Below are positions 1-8,586 of a DNA stretch of 64,000 bases, piece after piece; the first letter of the stretch is position 1, and the number at the start of each line of letters is the position of its first letter. A program made the position numbers and the translations under genes. The notes under the pieces were generated by a model. That model was given only the letters and a program-made list of their open reading frames with translations. It was not told the DNA's origin and did no database searches. Source of the stretch: CAXSEF01 sp964236695 (GTDB taxonomy: Bacteria; Pseudomonadota; Alphaproteobacteria; Acetobacterales; Acetobacteraceae); NCBI GenBank assembly GCA_964236695.1, contig CAXSFU010000008.1, positions 1 through 64,000 on the forward strand, read 5' to 3'.

Positions 1-44
1 AACAACCCTCCCGACGATCCATGGCAATCCAATTTATCGAACAG

Positions 45-112
45 CCTCTTAAGAATTGGATTCCAAAGGCTCGGCCTTTGGCGGGGTCCAGGGGCAGAGC
101 CCCTGGCCTTGC
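45..112. repeat. Type-1 palindromic spacer element, partial copy
   Basis: This is the right half of the dispersed type-1 element: a CCAAAGGC/GCCTTTGG hairpin, then GGGTCC, then CCAGGGGC-AGA-GCCCCTGG, ending CCTTGC. It abuts the ihfB stop codon. The sequence to its left is unrecognised. Confidence 0.8.
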
Positions 113-113
113 C

Positions 114-443
114 CTACCCCGACGCCGCCACCGCCGCCGCACTTGCCCGCAGCGCCGCCGGCTTGCCCCGGTTCACCCGCTCGCGCAGCTCCTTGCCCGC
201 CTTGAAGAACGGCACGACCTTCTCGTCCACCGCGACCGCCTCGCCCGTCCTCGGGTTGCGCCCGGTGCGCGACTCCCGCTGCTTGACGGTGAACGCCCCG
301 AAGCCGCGCAGCTCGACCCGGTCGCCGCGCGCCAGCGCCGCCGTGATCTCGCCGAACACCGTGGACACGATCAGCTCGATGTCGTGGCGCGTCAGGTGCG
401 GGTTCGCGCCCGCAAGCTCCGCGATCAGGTCCGACTTTGTCAT
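114..443 (-). CDS. ihfB: Integration host factor subunit beta
   Basis: A 109-residue HU/IHF-family DNA-bending protein. With IhfA it forms the IHF heterodimer used in recombination, replication and promoter architecture. The sequence opens MTKSDLIAEL. The beta-arm motif GRNPRTGE (residues 61-68) carries the Pro that intercalates in DNA, and RGFGAF (46-51) is the family turn. After residue 93 the protein has an Ala-rich tail slightly longer than in E. coli. The internal ATG at 443 gives the family-length protein; the frame is open much further upstream but reads through sppA antisense. It lies 37 bp downstream of sppA on the same strand, the usual rpsA-(sppA)-ihfB order of Alphaproteobacteria. 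Confidence 0.95.
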   Translation of the reverse strand: MTKSDLIAELAGANPHLTRHDIELIVSTVFGEITAALARGDRVELRGFGAFTVKQRESRTGRNPRTGEAVAVDEKVVPFFKAGKELRERVNRGKPAALRASAAAVAASG

Positions 444-480
444 GCGCCCCCGGCCCAAAGCCCCGACACCGCGGGGCGCC

Positions 481-1425
481 TCACAACCGCGAAGGCTGCC
501 AGAGCGCCTGGGCACCGTCAAGGCTAACCCCTTGCAACAGAACCGCTTTCGCAGCCCCCGACAGCACCGCCGACAGCGCTCCCGTCCACGCCGACGAGAA
601 CTGCCGCTCCAGGAACCCGCGCGCCGGCGCCACGTCCGACACCGCCAGCCCCTCGCCCACCTGGTGGTGCTCCGCAAGCCACCCCCGCGCCTCCGGCTCG
701 CCCCCGATCTGGTCCACCAGCCCCAGCGGCAGCGCCTGCCGCCCGGTATACGCACGCCCATCGGCAAGCTCGCGCACCCGCGCCGGGTCCATGTGCCGCC
801 CCTCCGCCACCATCGCCACGAACTGCTCGTACAGGTCCTGCACCAGCCCCTGCAGCACCACCCGCCCCTCCTGGCTCAGCGGCTTGGTGAAGCTCGGCTG
901 CCCCTTCAGCGGCCCCGACACCAGCGGGTCCACGTTCACCCCGATCCTGTCCAGCAGCCCCGAGATGTCCCCCTGCTCCAGGATCACCCCGATCGACCCC
1001 GTCAGCGTGCTCTGCCGCGCGAAGATCCGCTCCGCCGGCACCGACACCATGTAGCCCGCCGACGCCGCCGTGCCGCCCATCACCGCCACCACCGGCTTGG
1101 CCGCCGCCACCCGCGCGATCGCGTCGTGCAGCGCCTCGCCGCCCGCCACCGACCCGCCCGGGCTGTCCACCGCCACGATCAGCGCCCGCACGCTGTCGTC
1201 CCTGGCCAGCCTGTCGACCGCCTCCACCAGCTTCCGGTCGTCCGTGATCACCCCGTCCACCGCCAGCCGCGCCACGTGCGCCCGCGACAGCCCCGCCACC
1301 GCCCGCCCCCGACCGGCCACCGCCGCCACGGCCGCCAGAACCGCGAGCACCGCCACCACGCGCCACAGCACCAGGCCACGCTTGAGCCGCGCGCGATCCA
1401 CCAGCAGGTCGGTCTCAAGCGACAT
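481..1425 (-). CDS. sppA: Signal peptide peptidase SppA, S49 family
   Basis: A 314-residue membrane-anchored serine protease that degrades cleaved signal peptides at the periplasmic face of the inner membrane. A single transmembrane helix spans about residues 17-37. The S49 Ser/Lys dyad is visible: Ser122 in TAASAGYM and Lys174 in SGPLKG. SPGGSV (88-93) forms the oxyanion region. The length fits the short single-domain bacterial form. A GGGGGA ribosome site lies 6-7 nt before the ATG. It is followed by ihfB. A strong terminator sits just upstream, between rpsA and this gene, so sppA-ihfB probably needs read-through or its own promoter. Confidence 0.93.
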   Translation of the reverse strand: MSLETDLLVDRARLKRGLVLWRVVAVLAVLAAVAAVAGRGRAVAGLSRAHVARLAVDGVITDDRKLVEAVDRLARDDSVRALIVAVDSPGGSVAGGEALHDAIARVAAAKPVVAVMGGTAASAGYMVSVPAERIFARQSTLTGSIGVILEQGDISGLLDRIGVNVDPLVSGPLKGQPSFTKPLSQEGRVVLQGLVQDLYEQFVAMVAEGRHMDPARVRELADGRAYTGRQALPLGLVDQIGGEPEARGWLAEHHQVGEGLAVSDVAPARGFLERQFSSAWTGALSAVLSGAAKAVLLQGVSLDGAQALWQPSRL

Positions 1426-1443
1426 CGCCTATCCCCCGGACAA

Positions 1444-1469
1444 GAAAAAGGCCGGGATCGCTCCCGGCC
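1444..1469 (-). terminator. Rho-independent terminator downstream of rpsA
   Basis: On the minus strand an 8-bp perfect GC stem (GGCCGGGA / TCCCGGCC, 4-nt loop) is followed at once by five T. It lies about 180 nt after the rpsA stop and 19 nt before the sppA start. It is the best intrinsic terminator seen in the window. Confidence 0.85.
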
Positions 1470-1476
1470 ACAGTCT

Positions 1477-1646
1477 GCAAGAAAGGTTGAGCTCTGCCCA
1501 AACCCGCCAAAGGGCGGAGCCCTTTGGAAACCCTCGACGAAGATAGTGGCACCCCCCGAAGGAACGTGCCGCAGGCCCTAAGTTGCGCGGGGTCCAGGGG
1601 CGGCTCGCCCCTGGCGGGGTCCAGGGGCAGAGCCCCTGGCCTTGCC
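1477..1646. repeat. Type-1 palindromic spacer element between rpsA and sppA
   Basis: Left end GCAAGAAAGGTTGAG, a B hairpin CCAAAGGG-CGGAG-CCCTTTGG, a diverged middle, then two tandem A hairpins (CCAGGGGCGGCTCGCCCCTGG-like and CCAGGGGCAGAGCCCCTGG-like), ending CCTTGCC next to the rpsA stop. Confidence 0.85.
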
Positions 1647-1647
1647 T

Positions 1648-3372
1648 TCACTCCGTCGGCTGCTGGTTCCGCCGCCGGATCGCCGCCCCCAGGATGTCGC
1701 CCAGCGACGCGCCGCTGTCCGACGAGCCGTACTCCTGCACGGCCACCCGGTCCTCCTCGACCTCCTTGCCCTTGACCGTGAGCGACAGCTTGCGGCTGGC
1801 GCGGTCGATCGCGGTGATCTTGGCGTCGATCTTCTCGCCGACGGCGAAGCGGTCCGGCCGCTGGTCGCTCTTGTCTCGCGCCAGTTCGGCCCGGCGGATG
1901 AAGCCCGTCAGCACCTCGTCGACCACGACCTCGACGCCGTTGGCCTGCACCGCGGTCACGGTGCACGTCACGATGTCGCCCTTGTTGACCCGCGCCAGCG
2001 TGTCCGCCGCCGGGTCCTCCTCGAGCTGCTTCACGCCGAGGCTGATGCGCTCCTTTTCCACGTCCACGTCGAGCACCTTGGCCTTGACGACCTGGCCCTT
2101 CTCGTACGACGCGATCGCCAGCTCGCCGGCCTCGTTCCACGACAGGTCGGACATGTGCACCATGCCGTCGATGTCCGCGGACAGCCCGACGAACAGCCCG
2201 AACTCGGTGATGTTGCGGATCTCGCCCTCGACCACGCTGCCGACCGCGTGCTCGTCGGCGAACTGCTCCCACGGATTGCGCTGTACCTGCTTAAGGCCCA
2301 GCGAGATGCGCCGCTTGCCGCTGTCCACGTCGAGCACCATCACGTCGACCTCCTGCGAGGTGGCGACGATCTTGCCCGGATGGACGTTCTTCTTGGTCCA
2401 GCTCATCTCGGACACGTGCACCAGGCCCTCGACGCCCGGCTCCAGTTCCACGAACGCGCCGTAGTCCGTGATGTTGGTCACGCGGCCGCTGTACTTGGCG
2501 CCGGGCGGGTACTTCGCCGCGACACCCTCCCACGGGTCCGCCTCGAGCTGCTTCATGCCGAGCGAGATGCGCTGCGTGTCCGGGTTGAACCGGATCACCT
2601 GCACCCGCACCGCCTGCCCGATCTGCAGCGCCTCGGACGGATGGTTGATCCGGCGCCACGCAATGTCGGTGACGTGCAGCAGCCCGTCCACGCCGCCGAG
2701 GTCGACGAACGCACCGTAGTCGGTGATGTTCTTGACCACGCCGTCGAGGATCATGCCCTCCTTGAGCCCCTGGATCAGCTCGGAGCGCTGCTCCGCGCGC
2801 GTCTCCTCCAGCACGGCCCGGCGCGACACCACGATGTTGCCGCGGGCGCGGTCCATCTTGAGGATCTGGAACGGCTGCGGGCTGCCCATCAGCGGCCCCA
2901 CGTCGCGCACCGGCCGGATGTCGACCTGGCTGCCCGGCAGGAACGCCACCGCGCCGCCGAGGTCGACGGTGAAGCCGCCCTTGACGCGCCCGTAGATCGT
3001 GCCGTTGACCCGCGTGGTGCTCTCGAACGCCTTTTCCAGGTTGGTCCAGGCCTCCTCGCGCCGCGCCTTCTCGCGCGACAGCACGATCGAGCCGTCCTTG
3101 TCCTCGTAGCGCTCGACGAACAGCTCGATCAGGTCGCCCGGCTTCACCTCGGCCGGAGCACCCGGAACCCCGAACTCCTTGAGCGCGACGCGCCCCTCGC
3201 TCTTGAGGCCCACGTCGACGATGGCGAATTCTTCAGTCAGGCGAATCACGCGCCCGGTGACGACGGAACCGTCGAACCCGGTGTCGCGGCCCAGCGTCTC
3301 GTCCAGAAGGGAGGCGAAATCCTCCTCTGGGTTCGACGGATCGAGAACGCGGGCAGCAGCAGAAGATGACAT
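1648..3372 (-). CDS. rpsA: 30S ribosomal protein S1
   Basis: A 574-residue S1 protein with six OB-fold S1 domains. It binds mRNA on the 30S subunit and helps initiation on structured leaders. The domain signatures repeat along the chain: NITDYGAFVDLGGVDGLLH, NITDYGAFVELEPGVEGLVH, NITEFGLFVGLSADIDGMVH, and a final GDIVTCTV...VLTGFIRRAEL. The start is the ATG at 3372 (MSSSAAARVLDPSNPEED), with AGGAA about 12 nt upstream; the longer open frame to 3534 is untypical. The gene ends in a type-1 spacer followed by a terminator. It normally follows cmk; here cmk is 4.6 kb away. Confidence 0.97.
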   Translation of the reverse strand: MSSSAAARVLDPSNPEEDFASLLDETLGRDTGFDGSVVTGRVIRLTEEFAIVDVGLKSEGRVALKEFGVPGAPAEVKPGDLIELFVERYEDKDGSIVLSREKARREEAWTNLEKAFESTTRVNGTIYGRVKGGFTVDLGGAVAFLPGSQVDIRPVRDVGPLMGSPQPFQILKMDRARGNIVVSRRAVLEETRAEQRSELIQGLKEGMILDGVVKNITDYGAFVDLGGVDGLLHVTDIAWRRINHPSEALQIGQAVRVQVIRFNPDTQRISLGMKQLEADPWEGVAAKYPPGAKYSGRVTNITDYGAFVELEPGVEGLVHVSEMSWTKKNVHPGKIVATSQEVDVMVLDVDSGKRRISLGLKQVQRNPWEQFADEHAVGSVVEGEIRNITEFGLFVGLSADIDGMVHMSDLSWNEAGELAIASYEKGQVVKAKVLDVDVEKERISLGVKQLEEDPAADTLARVNKGDIVTCTVTAVQANGVEVVVDEVLTGFIRRAELARDKSDQRPDRFAVGEKIDAKITAIDRASRKLSLTVKGKEVEEDRVAVQEYGSSDSGASLGDILGAAIRRRNQQPTE

Positions 3373-3570
3373 GTGGCGGATGTGTTCCTGGGATCGGCGC
3401 CGCGGCCTGCGGCCACGCGGCGAACCTGGCTTGCGCGCCCCGCACCGGGACACGTCTGGCCCAGCGGGCCGGATGAACGAAAACAGGCCCGTCCCCACGG
3501 ACGCGCCTGCGCCGCCACCTATCCTCCCGCACAACCCACGGTGTCAAGATTTGCGTGCCGCGCGCGGGAC

Positions 3571-3706
3571 GCAGGAAACAAGGCTGGGCTCTGCCCAGAC
3601 CCGCCAGGGGCGAGCCGCCCCTGGACCCGGCCTTACTTAGAAGTGGATTTCAAAGGCTCGGCCTTTGGCGGGGTCCAGGGGCAGAGCCCCTGGCCTTCCT
3701 TCCTGG
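3571..3706. repeat. Type-1 palindromic spacer element
   Basis: The ends are imperfect inverted repeats: left GCAGGAAACAAGGC, right GCCTTCCTTCCTGG. Inside are two A hairpins and one B hairpin (CAAAGGC..GCCTTTG). It lies between the rpsA leader and the ScyD-like gene. Confidence 0.88.
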
Positions 3707-3721
3707 GCCAGCCGCCCGCCG

Positions 3722-5587
3722 TCAGCGGAAGCGGCTGCCGGAGATGACCTTCACCACCTGCCCGTAGCCAGGCGTGATGCCGTAGTTCGACACGTAGACG
3801 TCGCCGCCCGGGCTGGTCGCGATCCCGGTCGGCTGGATCAGCCCCTGGCAGGCGACGACGGTCTGCACGCCCGAGGGAGAGACATGGATCACCGAGCCGC
3901 CCGGATCGGCGGACTGCGCCCCGTTGCTCGCCATCTCCAGCGCGTAGACGCCGCCGTCGGGCGCGGGCGACAGGCCGATCAGGTTCGTGAAGCCGGACGC
4001 GAACACCCTCGGCGCCTGCCCGGCCTGCACCTGCCAGATGTTCGCCGTCCCCGGAACATACGGGTACCCGGTGTAGTCGGCGACCAGGACGCCCCTGCCG
4101 TACGGCGCCGGCGTGATCCCGGTCGGCACCGAATCCTCCAGGGCGGGCACCGGACCGCCCGGGAAGGCCGCCTGGTTCACGTACTGCGGCGGGATGACGC
4201 CCACGACCGAGATCGCGCCGCCCGGCGACACCTTGAGCACGGTGTGCGCGCCGGCGTCGGCCACATACACGTCGGCCCCAATGCTGGTCACGCCGTAGGG
4301 ATTGCTTTCCGGCGTCAGCGTGCCGTCAGGGTTGGGGCGATGGTCGGGATCGTTGGCGTACTCGTAGTTCGCGACCGAGGCGATCGTCTGGAACCCGAAG
4401 CTGTTCGGCTTCACCCCAGCGGCGAGCAGCACGCCGGTCTGGCTCTGCAGCGAGCCGAGCACGTCGACCGCGGACTGCGGCCCGCCATCGCCGATGATGA
4501 CGTAGGGCTTGCCGTTGGCGAAGGTGATGCCGTTCGGCCCCGACGCCTGGTCGAGCAGCGGAGTCGCCAGCGAGGCCAGGCTGCTCGCGATCGGGAACTT
4601 CTGCCCGAACGCGGCCGCGGACACCTTGCCGGAATTGCCGAAGCAGTTCGTGGTGCCCATGAACGGGATGCACGGCCCCGTGCCGCCGACACCGGCCTCG
4701 GTGAACCACAGCACCCCGTACGGGTCGAACGCCAGGCCGCGCGGGTGGTTGAGATTGTCGGCCGCCACCGGATACAGCGACGCGACCTCGCTGGTCTTGA
4801 TCAGCGTGGCGTTCAGCCGGTTGACCGCGCCGTTCGGCAGGTTCGTCACCGTGCTGAACGCGACCGGCGCGCCGAGCTGCGGCGACCAGTAGTCGATGCC
4901 CGTGTCCAGCACGGCGCCGGTCGCGGTGGTGGCGCCGTTCGGGGCCACCCAGGCCTCGAAGTTGCCGATCCGGGTGGCGACCGTCGTCGTCCCGGTCACG
5001 TTGAGGTACAGGCCCGTCTGGTTGCCCGACGGGAAGGCGAGGGTGTCGTTATAGGATGTGGCCGTCGACCACGCCCCCGGGTAGAACGCCGCCGGCGTCA
5101 CCGCCGCCTCGTCGGCCCCGTTCGGCCCCGCGTTGTCGCCCAGCACCAGAAGGGTGTGCGTCGCCGGATCCTGCTGGACGTAGAACACCTCCTCGGGCGC
5201 TGGATTCGACCCGTAGATGGACACCCCGCCCGCCGTCAGGTTCTGCACCACGACCAGCGCCAGCGTCGGCTTGCCCTGGAAGGTCCTGGTCTCGACGTGC
5301 TCGACGAAGGTGCCGGTCAGCGGGATCGTGGCGGCCGGCGTCGTCCCCGACGCCGGCAGGGTCGTCGTGCCGGTCTGCTCGTAGATCCAGTACTCGCCCA
5401 CCCGGATGGTCGCAAGCGTCGTGGCCAGGCCGTGCGAGGGCGCCGGCGGGCAGGCCTGCTGCGCGAGGCCGGCCGCGGTCGGGAGGCAGCAGCCGGCGAG
5501 GAGCGTCGCGACCCTCGCACCCCTGAAGCGTCGTGGCGAGGCGAGGGGGCCGCCGACCGGGCGGCCGTTCGGGAACAGGTGCTTCAT
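3722..5587 (-). CDS. Secreted ScyD/ScyE-family beta-propeller protein with N-terminal extension
   Basis: A 621-residue predicted exported protein. MKHLFPNGRP...ARVATLLAGCCLPTAAGLAQQ is a Sec signal with a basic n-region and AxA-type cleavage near LAQQ. From about residue 240 the protein carries the ScyD/ScyE-type NHL propeller: NHPRGLAFDPYGVLWFTEAG, then GGTGPC, GPNGITF, NPYGVTSIGADVYVADAG and a C-terminal PTGIATSPGGDVYVSNYG blade. The roughly 200 residues before it (GEYWIYEQTGTTTLP...) match no family I recognise. ScyD/ScyE were named in cyanobacterial scytonemin clusters, but the family is broad and no scytonemin gene is near. AGGAA lies 6 nt before the chosen ATG. The function is unknown. 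Confidence 0.8.
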   Translation of the reverse strand: MKHLFPNGRPVGGPLASPRRFRGARVATLLAGCCLPTAAGLAQQACPPAPSHGLATTLATIRVGEYWIYEQTGTTTLPASGTTPAATIPLTGTFVEHVETRTFQGKPTLALVVVQNLTAGGVSIYGSNPAPEEVFYVQQDPATHTLLVLGDNAGPNGADEAAVTPAAFYPGAWSTATSYNDTLAFPSGNQTGLYLNVTGTTTVATRIGNFEAWVAPNGATTATGAVLDTGIDYWSPQLGAPVAFSTVTNLPNGAVNRLNATLIKTSEVASLYPVAADNLNHPRGLAFDPYGVLWFTEAGVGGTGPCIPFMGTTNCFGNSGKVSAAAFGQKFPIASSLASLATPLLDQASGPNGITFANGKPYVIIGDGGPQSAVDVLGSLQSQTGVLLAAGVKPNSFGFQTIASVANYEYANDPDHRPNPDGTLTPESNPYGVTSIGADVYVADAGAHTVLKVSPGGAISVVGVIPPQYVNQAAFPGGPVPALEDSVPTGITPAPYGRGVLVADYTGYPYVPGTANIWQVQAGQAPRVFASGFTNLIGLSPAPDGGVYALEMASNGAQSADPGGSVIHVSPSGVQTVVACQGLIQPTGIATSPGGDVYVSNYGITPGYGQVVKVISGSRFR

Positions 5588-5926
5588 CGGGATTCCTGAA
5601 ACGTTTTGCTCAAGGACTGCTGTCCGCACCCTGCCTCCCTCTCCGGAAGAACAGCATCGCGCTGGACACAAGGGCGGTGCCGACATCGAATGCCGCCGGA
5701 ACGGAGCCCGTGGTCACCTGACCAGGCGAGGTCAGCCGCCCGATCTCACGGAACAGACGAGACTGGATGCAACACGCGCAGCCTAATGGCCGGCCGGATT
5801 TCGGAGGACAACTTGGGTTAACGGTGCACGGAAGCTTGCCCGTCGCACCGCAACTGCAAAGGCAGCAATCACCGGCAGGACAGGGTGTCCGCCGCGGTCA
5901 GGAGGCGGACGAGCCCCCCTGCCCGC
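5588..5926. other. Intergenic region with one hairpin, no gene
   Basis: This 339-bp stretch between two minus-strand genes holds no plausible ORF and no type-1 repeat. A 7-bp hairpin, GTCCGCC/GGCGGAC at 5887-5910, lies just past the dctA stop and may end that transcript; it lacks a T-run. Confidence 0.5.
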
Positions 5927-7210
5927 CTACGCCGGCTCCGGCAGCTCCGCAGCCCGCGTCCCGTCCAGCACCGCGCGCACCCGCTCCACGTCCAGCACGC
6001 CCTGCCAGCGCGCGACCACGATGGTGGCCACCGCGTTGCCGAACAGGTTGGTGATCGCCCGCGCCTCGCTCATGAACCGGTCGATGCCCAGGATCAGCAC
6101 GATCGCGTTGACCGGCACCTTGCCGTGCAGCGTCGCCAGCGTCGCCGCCAGCGTGATGAACCCGCCCCCCGTGATTGCCGCCGCCCCCTTCGAGGTGAGC
6201 AGCAGCACGCCGAGGATCACCGCGTAGTCGGACCAGCCCAGGTCGATGTTGAGCGCCTGCGCGATGAACGCGATCGCCATGGTGAAGTAGATCGACGTCC
6301 CGTCCAGGTTGAACGCGTAGCCCAGCGGCACGACCAGGCCCACCAGCGAGCGCGGCAGCCCGAGCCCCTCCAGCTTCTCGATCAGCGTCGGCAGCGCCGC
6401 CTCAGACGACGACGTGCCGAGCACGATGAAGAACTCCTCCTTCAGGTAGCGCAGCAGCGAATACAGGTTGAGCCCGCACAGCGCCATCACCACCGCCAGC
6501 AGGCCGAGGATGAACACCGCGCAGGTGAGATAGAAGCACAGCATCAGCAGCCCGAGCTGCGCCAGAGTCGCGATCCCGTACTTGCCGACCGTGAACGCCA
6601 TCGCCCCCAGCGCGCCGATCGGCGCCAGGCGCATCACGAACCCGATCACCACGAACAGCGCGGCACCCGCCTCGTCGATCACGCGCACGATCGCCTCACC
6701 CCGCCGCCCGAGCCGCGACAGCGCCAGCCCGAACAGCACCGCGAACAGCAGCACCTGCAGGATCTCGCCCTTGCTGAACGCCTCGACCACCGTGTTGGGG
6801 ATGATGTTGAGCAGGAACTCCTGCACCGTGAGGTGCGCCCCGGTGGTGTACTTGGCCACCGCCGACCCGTCGATGTGCGCGGGATCGACGTTCATCCCCG
6901 TCCCCGGATGCACCAGGAACGCCACCGCCAGCCCGACCACCATCGCCAGCGTGGTCATCACCTCGAAGTAGACGATCGCCTGCAGCCCGATCCGGCCCAC
7001 CTCCACCGTGTCGCTCAGCTTGGCGATGCCCACGACCACGGTGACGAAGATGATCGGCGCGATCAGCATCTTCACCAGCTTGACGAAGCCCTCGCCCAGC
7101 GGCTGCAGCGTCACCGCGAAGTCCGGCACGAAATAGCCGAGCAGCGCCCCGACCACCACGGCGACCAGGACCTGCACGTACAAGCCCTTCGGCCCGGTGG
7201 AGAGCTTCAT
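5927..7210 (-). CDS. dctA: Dicarboxylate/cation symporter, DAACS family (DctA/GltP-like)
   Basis: A 427-residue inner-membrane Na+- or H+-coupled uptake carrier for C4-dicarboxylates or acidic amino acids. Family landmarks are in order: MLIAPIIFVTVVVGIA (TM2), the re-entrant loop GTSSSEAALPTL (serine-rich HP1), AFNLDGTSIYFT (TM7 NxDGT), TSKGAAAITGGGFITLAATL (HP2) and GIDRFMSEARAITNLFGNA (TM8). The R in SEAR is typical of DctA-type carriers. The internal ATG at 7210 gives MKLSTGPKGLYVQV, the normal family start. Substrate is inferred; GltP-like specificity is possible. It sits alone between cmk and rpsA, with no sensor-kinase partner. Confidence 0.92.
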   Translation of the reverse strand: MKLSTGPKGLYVQVLVAVVVGALLGYFVPDFAVTLQPLGEGFVKLVKMLIAPIIFVTVVVGIAKLSDTVEVGRIGLQAIVYFEVMTTLAMVVGLAVAFLVHPGTGMNVDPAHIDGSAVAKYTTGAHLTVQEFLLNIIPNTVVEAFSKGEILQVLLFAVLFGLALSRLGRRGEAIVRVIDEAGAALFVVIGFVMRLAPIGALGAMAFTVGKYGIATLAQLGLLMLCFYLTCAVFILGLLAVVMALCGLNLYSLLRYLKEEFFIVLGTSSSEAALPTLIEKLEGLGLPRSLVGLVVPLGYAFNLDGTSIYFTMAIAFIAQALNIDLGWSDYAVILGVLLLTSKGAAAITGGGFITLAATLATLHGKVPVNAIVLILGIDRFMSEARAITNLFGNAVATIVVARWQGVLDVERVRAVLDGTRAAELPEPA

Positions 7211-7404
7211 GTCGGCGGTGGTCCCGAATCTGTGAGGCCTGCTGCGTAGCCGCGCCCACCCAGCTTGAACAGGCGGAAAGCATGGTGCACCGCGACATCG
7301 CCGCCCACCCGCGCCCGCCCGCACGTCCCGGCGCCGGGCCGCCCGCCCGATTGCGCCGCGGCAGGCCCCGTGCCCAACTCGCCACCCCCGCAGGAACCGC
7401 ACGC

Positions 7405-7794
7405 ATGACCACAGCCTTGGCCTATCTCGCCTGGACCCTGGTGCTCGCGGTGGTGCAGGTCATCGTCGCCTCGGCCGCCAAGCGCCGCCAGGACAGCATG
7501 GCCTGGGCGGCCGGCAACCGCGACGAACCGCCCCCGCAGTACACCGGCCTCGCCGCCCGCATGACCCGCGCCCAGGCCAACCTGTACGAGACCCTGCTCC
7601 TGTTCATCGGCGCCGTGCTGCTCGCCCACGCGTCGGAGCGCGACGGCACCCTGACCGCCTGGGGTGCCGGCCTCTACTTCTGGGCGCGTCTCGTCTACAT
7701 CCCGGCCTACGCCTACGGGGTCGCCCCGCTGCGCACCGCGTGCTGGGCCGCTTCCGTGGTCGGCCTCGCCCTCGTGCTCATCAGCCTCGCCTAG
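7405..7794 (+). CDS. MAPEG-family membrane protein
   Basis: A 129-residue protein of the membrane-associated eicosanoid and glutathione metabolism superfamily, with four predicted transmembrane helices. It has the family pattern RAQANLYETLLLFIGAVL (cf. the R-x-x-N-x-x-E motif) and WARLVYIPAYAYGVAPLRTACW. AGGAA lies 9 nt before the ATG at 7405; the open frame to 7282 is not needed. It is divergent from dctA with about 195 bp between the starts. Bacterial members are mostly uncharacterised and may act on glutathione or lipid peroxides. Confidence 0.88.
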   Translation: MTTALAYLAWTLVLAVVQVIVASAAKRRQDSMAWAAGNRDEPPPQYTGLAARMTRAQANLYETLLLFIGAVLLAHASERDGTLTAWGAGLYFWARLVYIPAYAYGVAPLRTACWAASVVGLALVLISLA

Positions 7795-7829
7795 AAAGCC
7801 GCGCCGAGGCCCGCCCCCGGCACCCCCGA

Positions 7830-7945
7830 CAAGAACCCACCCTTCCAAAAGCCGGTCCAGGGGCGGCTCCCTTCGGTGGCCTTTCCAACGATCCAGGCGG
7901 ATCGTCGGAACCTTCGGGCACCGGAGGGAGAGCCCAGCCTTGCTG
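7830..7945. repeat. Type-1 palindromic spacer element with C module
   Basis: The centre is the C module, a hairpin formed by TCCAACGATCC and GGATCGTCGGA with 4-5 nt between, preceded by GGGGCGGCTCCCTTCGGTGGCC-type sequence and ending CCTTGCTGCC beside the cmk stop. Confidence 0.8.
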
Positions 7946-7948
7946 CCT

Positions 7949-8578
7949 TCACCACCCCGCCCCCCGCACCACGTCCATCGCCCGCGCGAACACCGCGTCC
8001 GCGTCCATCTCCGTCGTGTCCAGAACCACCGCCCCCAACGCCGGTCGCAGCGGCGCCACCGCCCGTGCCGCATCGCGCGCATCCCGCGCCGCCATCTCCG
8101 CCGCCACCTCGGCGAGCACCGCCGCCTCGCCCCGCGCCTGCACTTCCAGCCACCGCCGCCGCGCCCGCGCCGCCGCGCTCGCCGTGACGAACAGCTTTAC
8201 CCGCGCATCGGGGAACACCACGGTGCCGATGTCGCGCCCGTCCAGCACCGCGCCGCCCGCGCCCACCTGGCGCTGGAACGCCAGCAGCGCCGCCCGTACC
8301 CCCGGCACCGCCGCCACCAGGCTCGCCGCTCCGTCCGCTTCCGCCCCGCGCAGGTCGACGCGTCCCAGGTCCTCCGGCCGCAGCGCCCGCGCCGCCCGCT
8401 CCGCCGCCGCCGCATCCCCCGGATCGCCGCCCGCCAACAGCACCATCCGCCCCGCCGCGCGGTACAGCAGCCCGGTGTCCAGGAACGCCACCTCCAGCGC
8501 CGCCGCGAGCCGGCGCGCCAGCGTCCCCTTGCCCGCCGCCGCCGGCCCGTCGACCGCCACCACCCGCGCGCCGCCCAT
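7949..8578 (-). CDS. cmk: Cytidylate kinase
   Basis: A 209-residue cytosolic kinase phosphorylating CMP/dCMP to the diphosphate. The P-loop is DGPAAAGKGTLARRLA near the N-terminus; LDTGLLYRA and LDGRDIGTVVFPDA are CMP-binding signatures. The start is either ATG 8578 or GTG 8590; the latter overlaps the aroA stop as GTGA and adds four residues. The tight coupling to aroA is the usual aroA-cmk arrangement, but rpsA, which normally follows, is displaced. Confidence 0.95.
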   Translation of the reverse strand: MGGARVVAVDGPAAAGKGTLARRLAAALEVAFLDTGLLYRAAGRMVLLAGGDPGDAAAAERAARALRPEDLGRVDLRGAEADGAASLVAAVPGVRAALLAFQRQVGAGGAVLDGRDIGTVVFPDARVKLFVTASAAARARRRWLEVQARGEAAVLAEVAAEMAARDARDAARAVAPLRPALGAVVLDTTEMDADAVFARAMDVVRGAGW

Positions 8579-8586
8579 CGCCCCGC

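Noticed and set aside
1..44. Possible gene upstream of the first repeat
   Set aside because: Only 44 bp precede the repeat and no conserved frame is visible.
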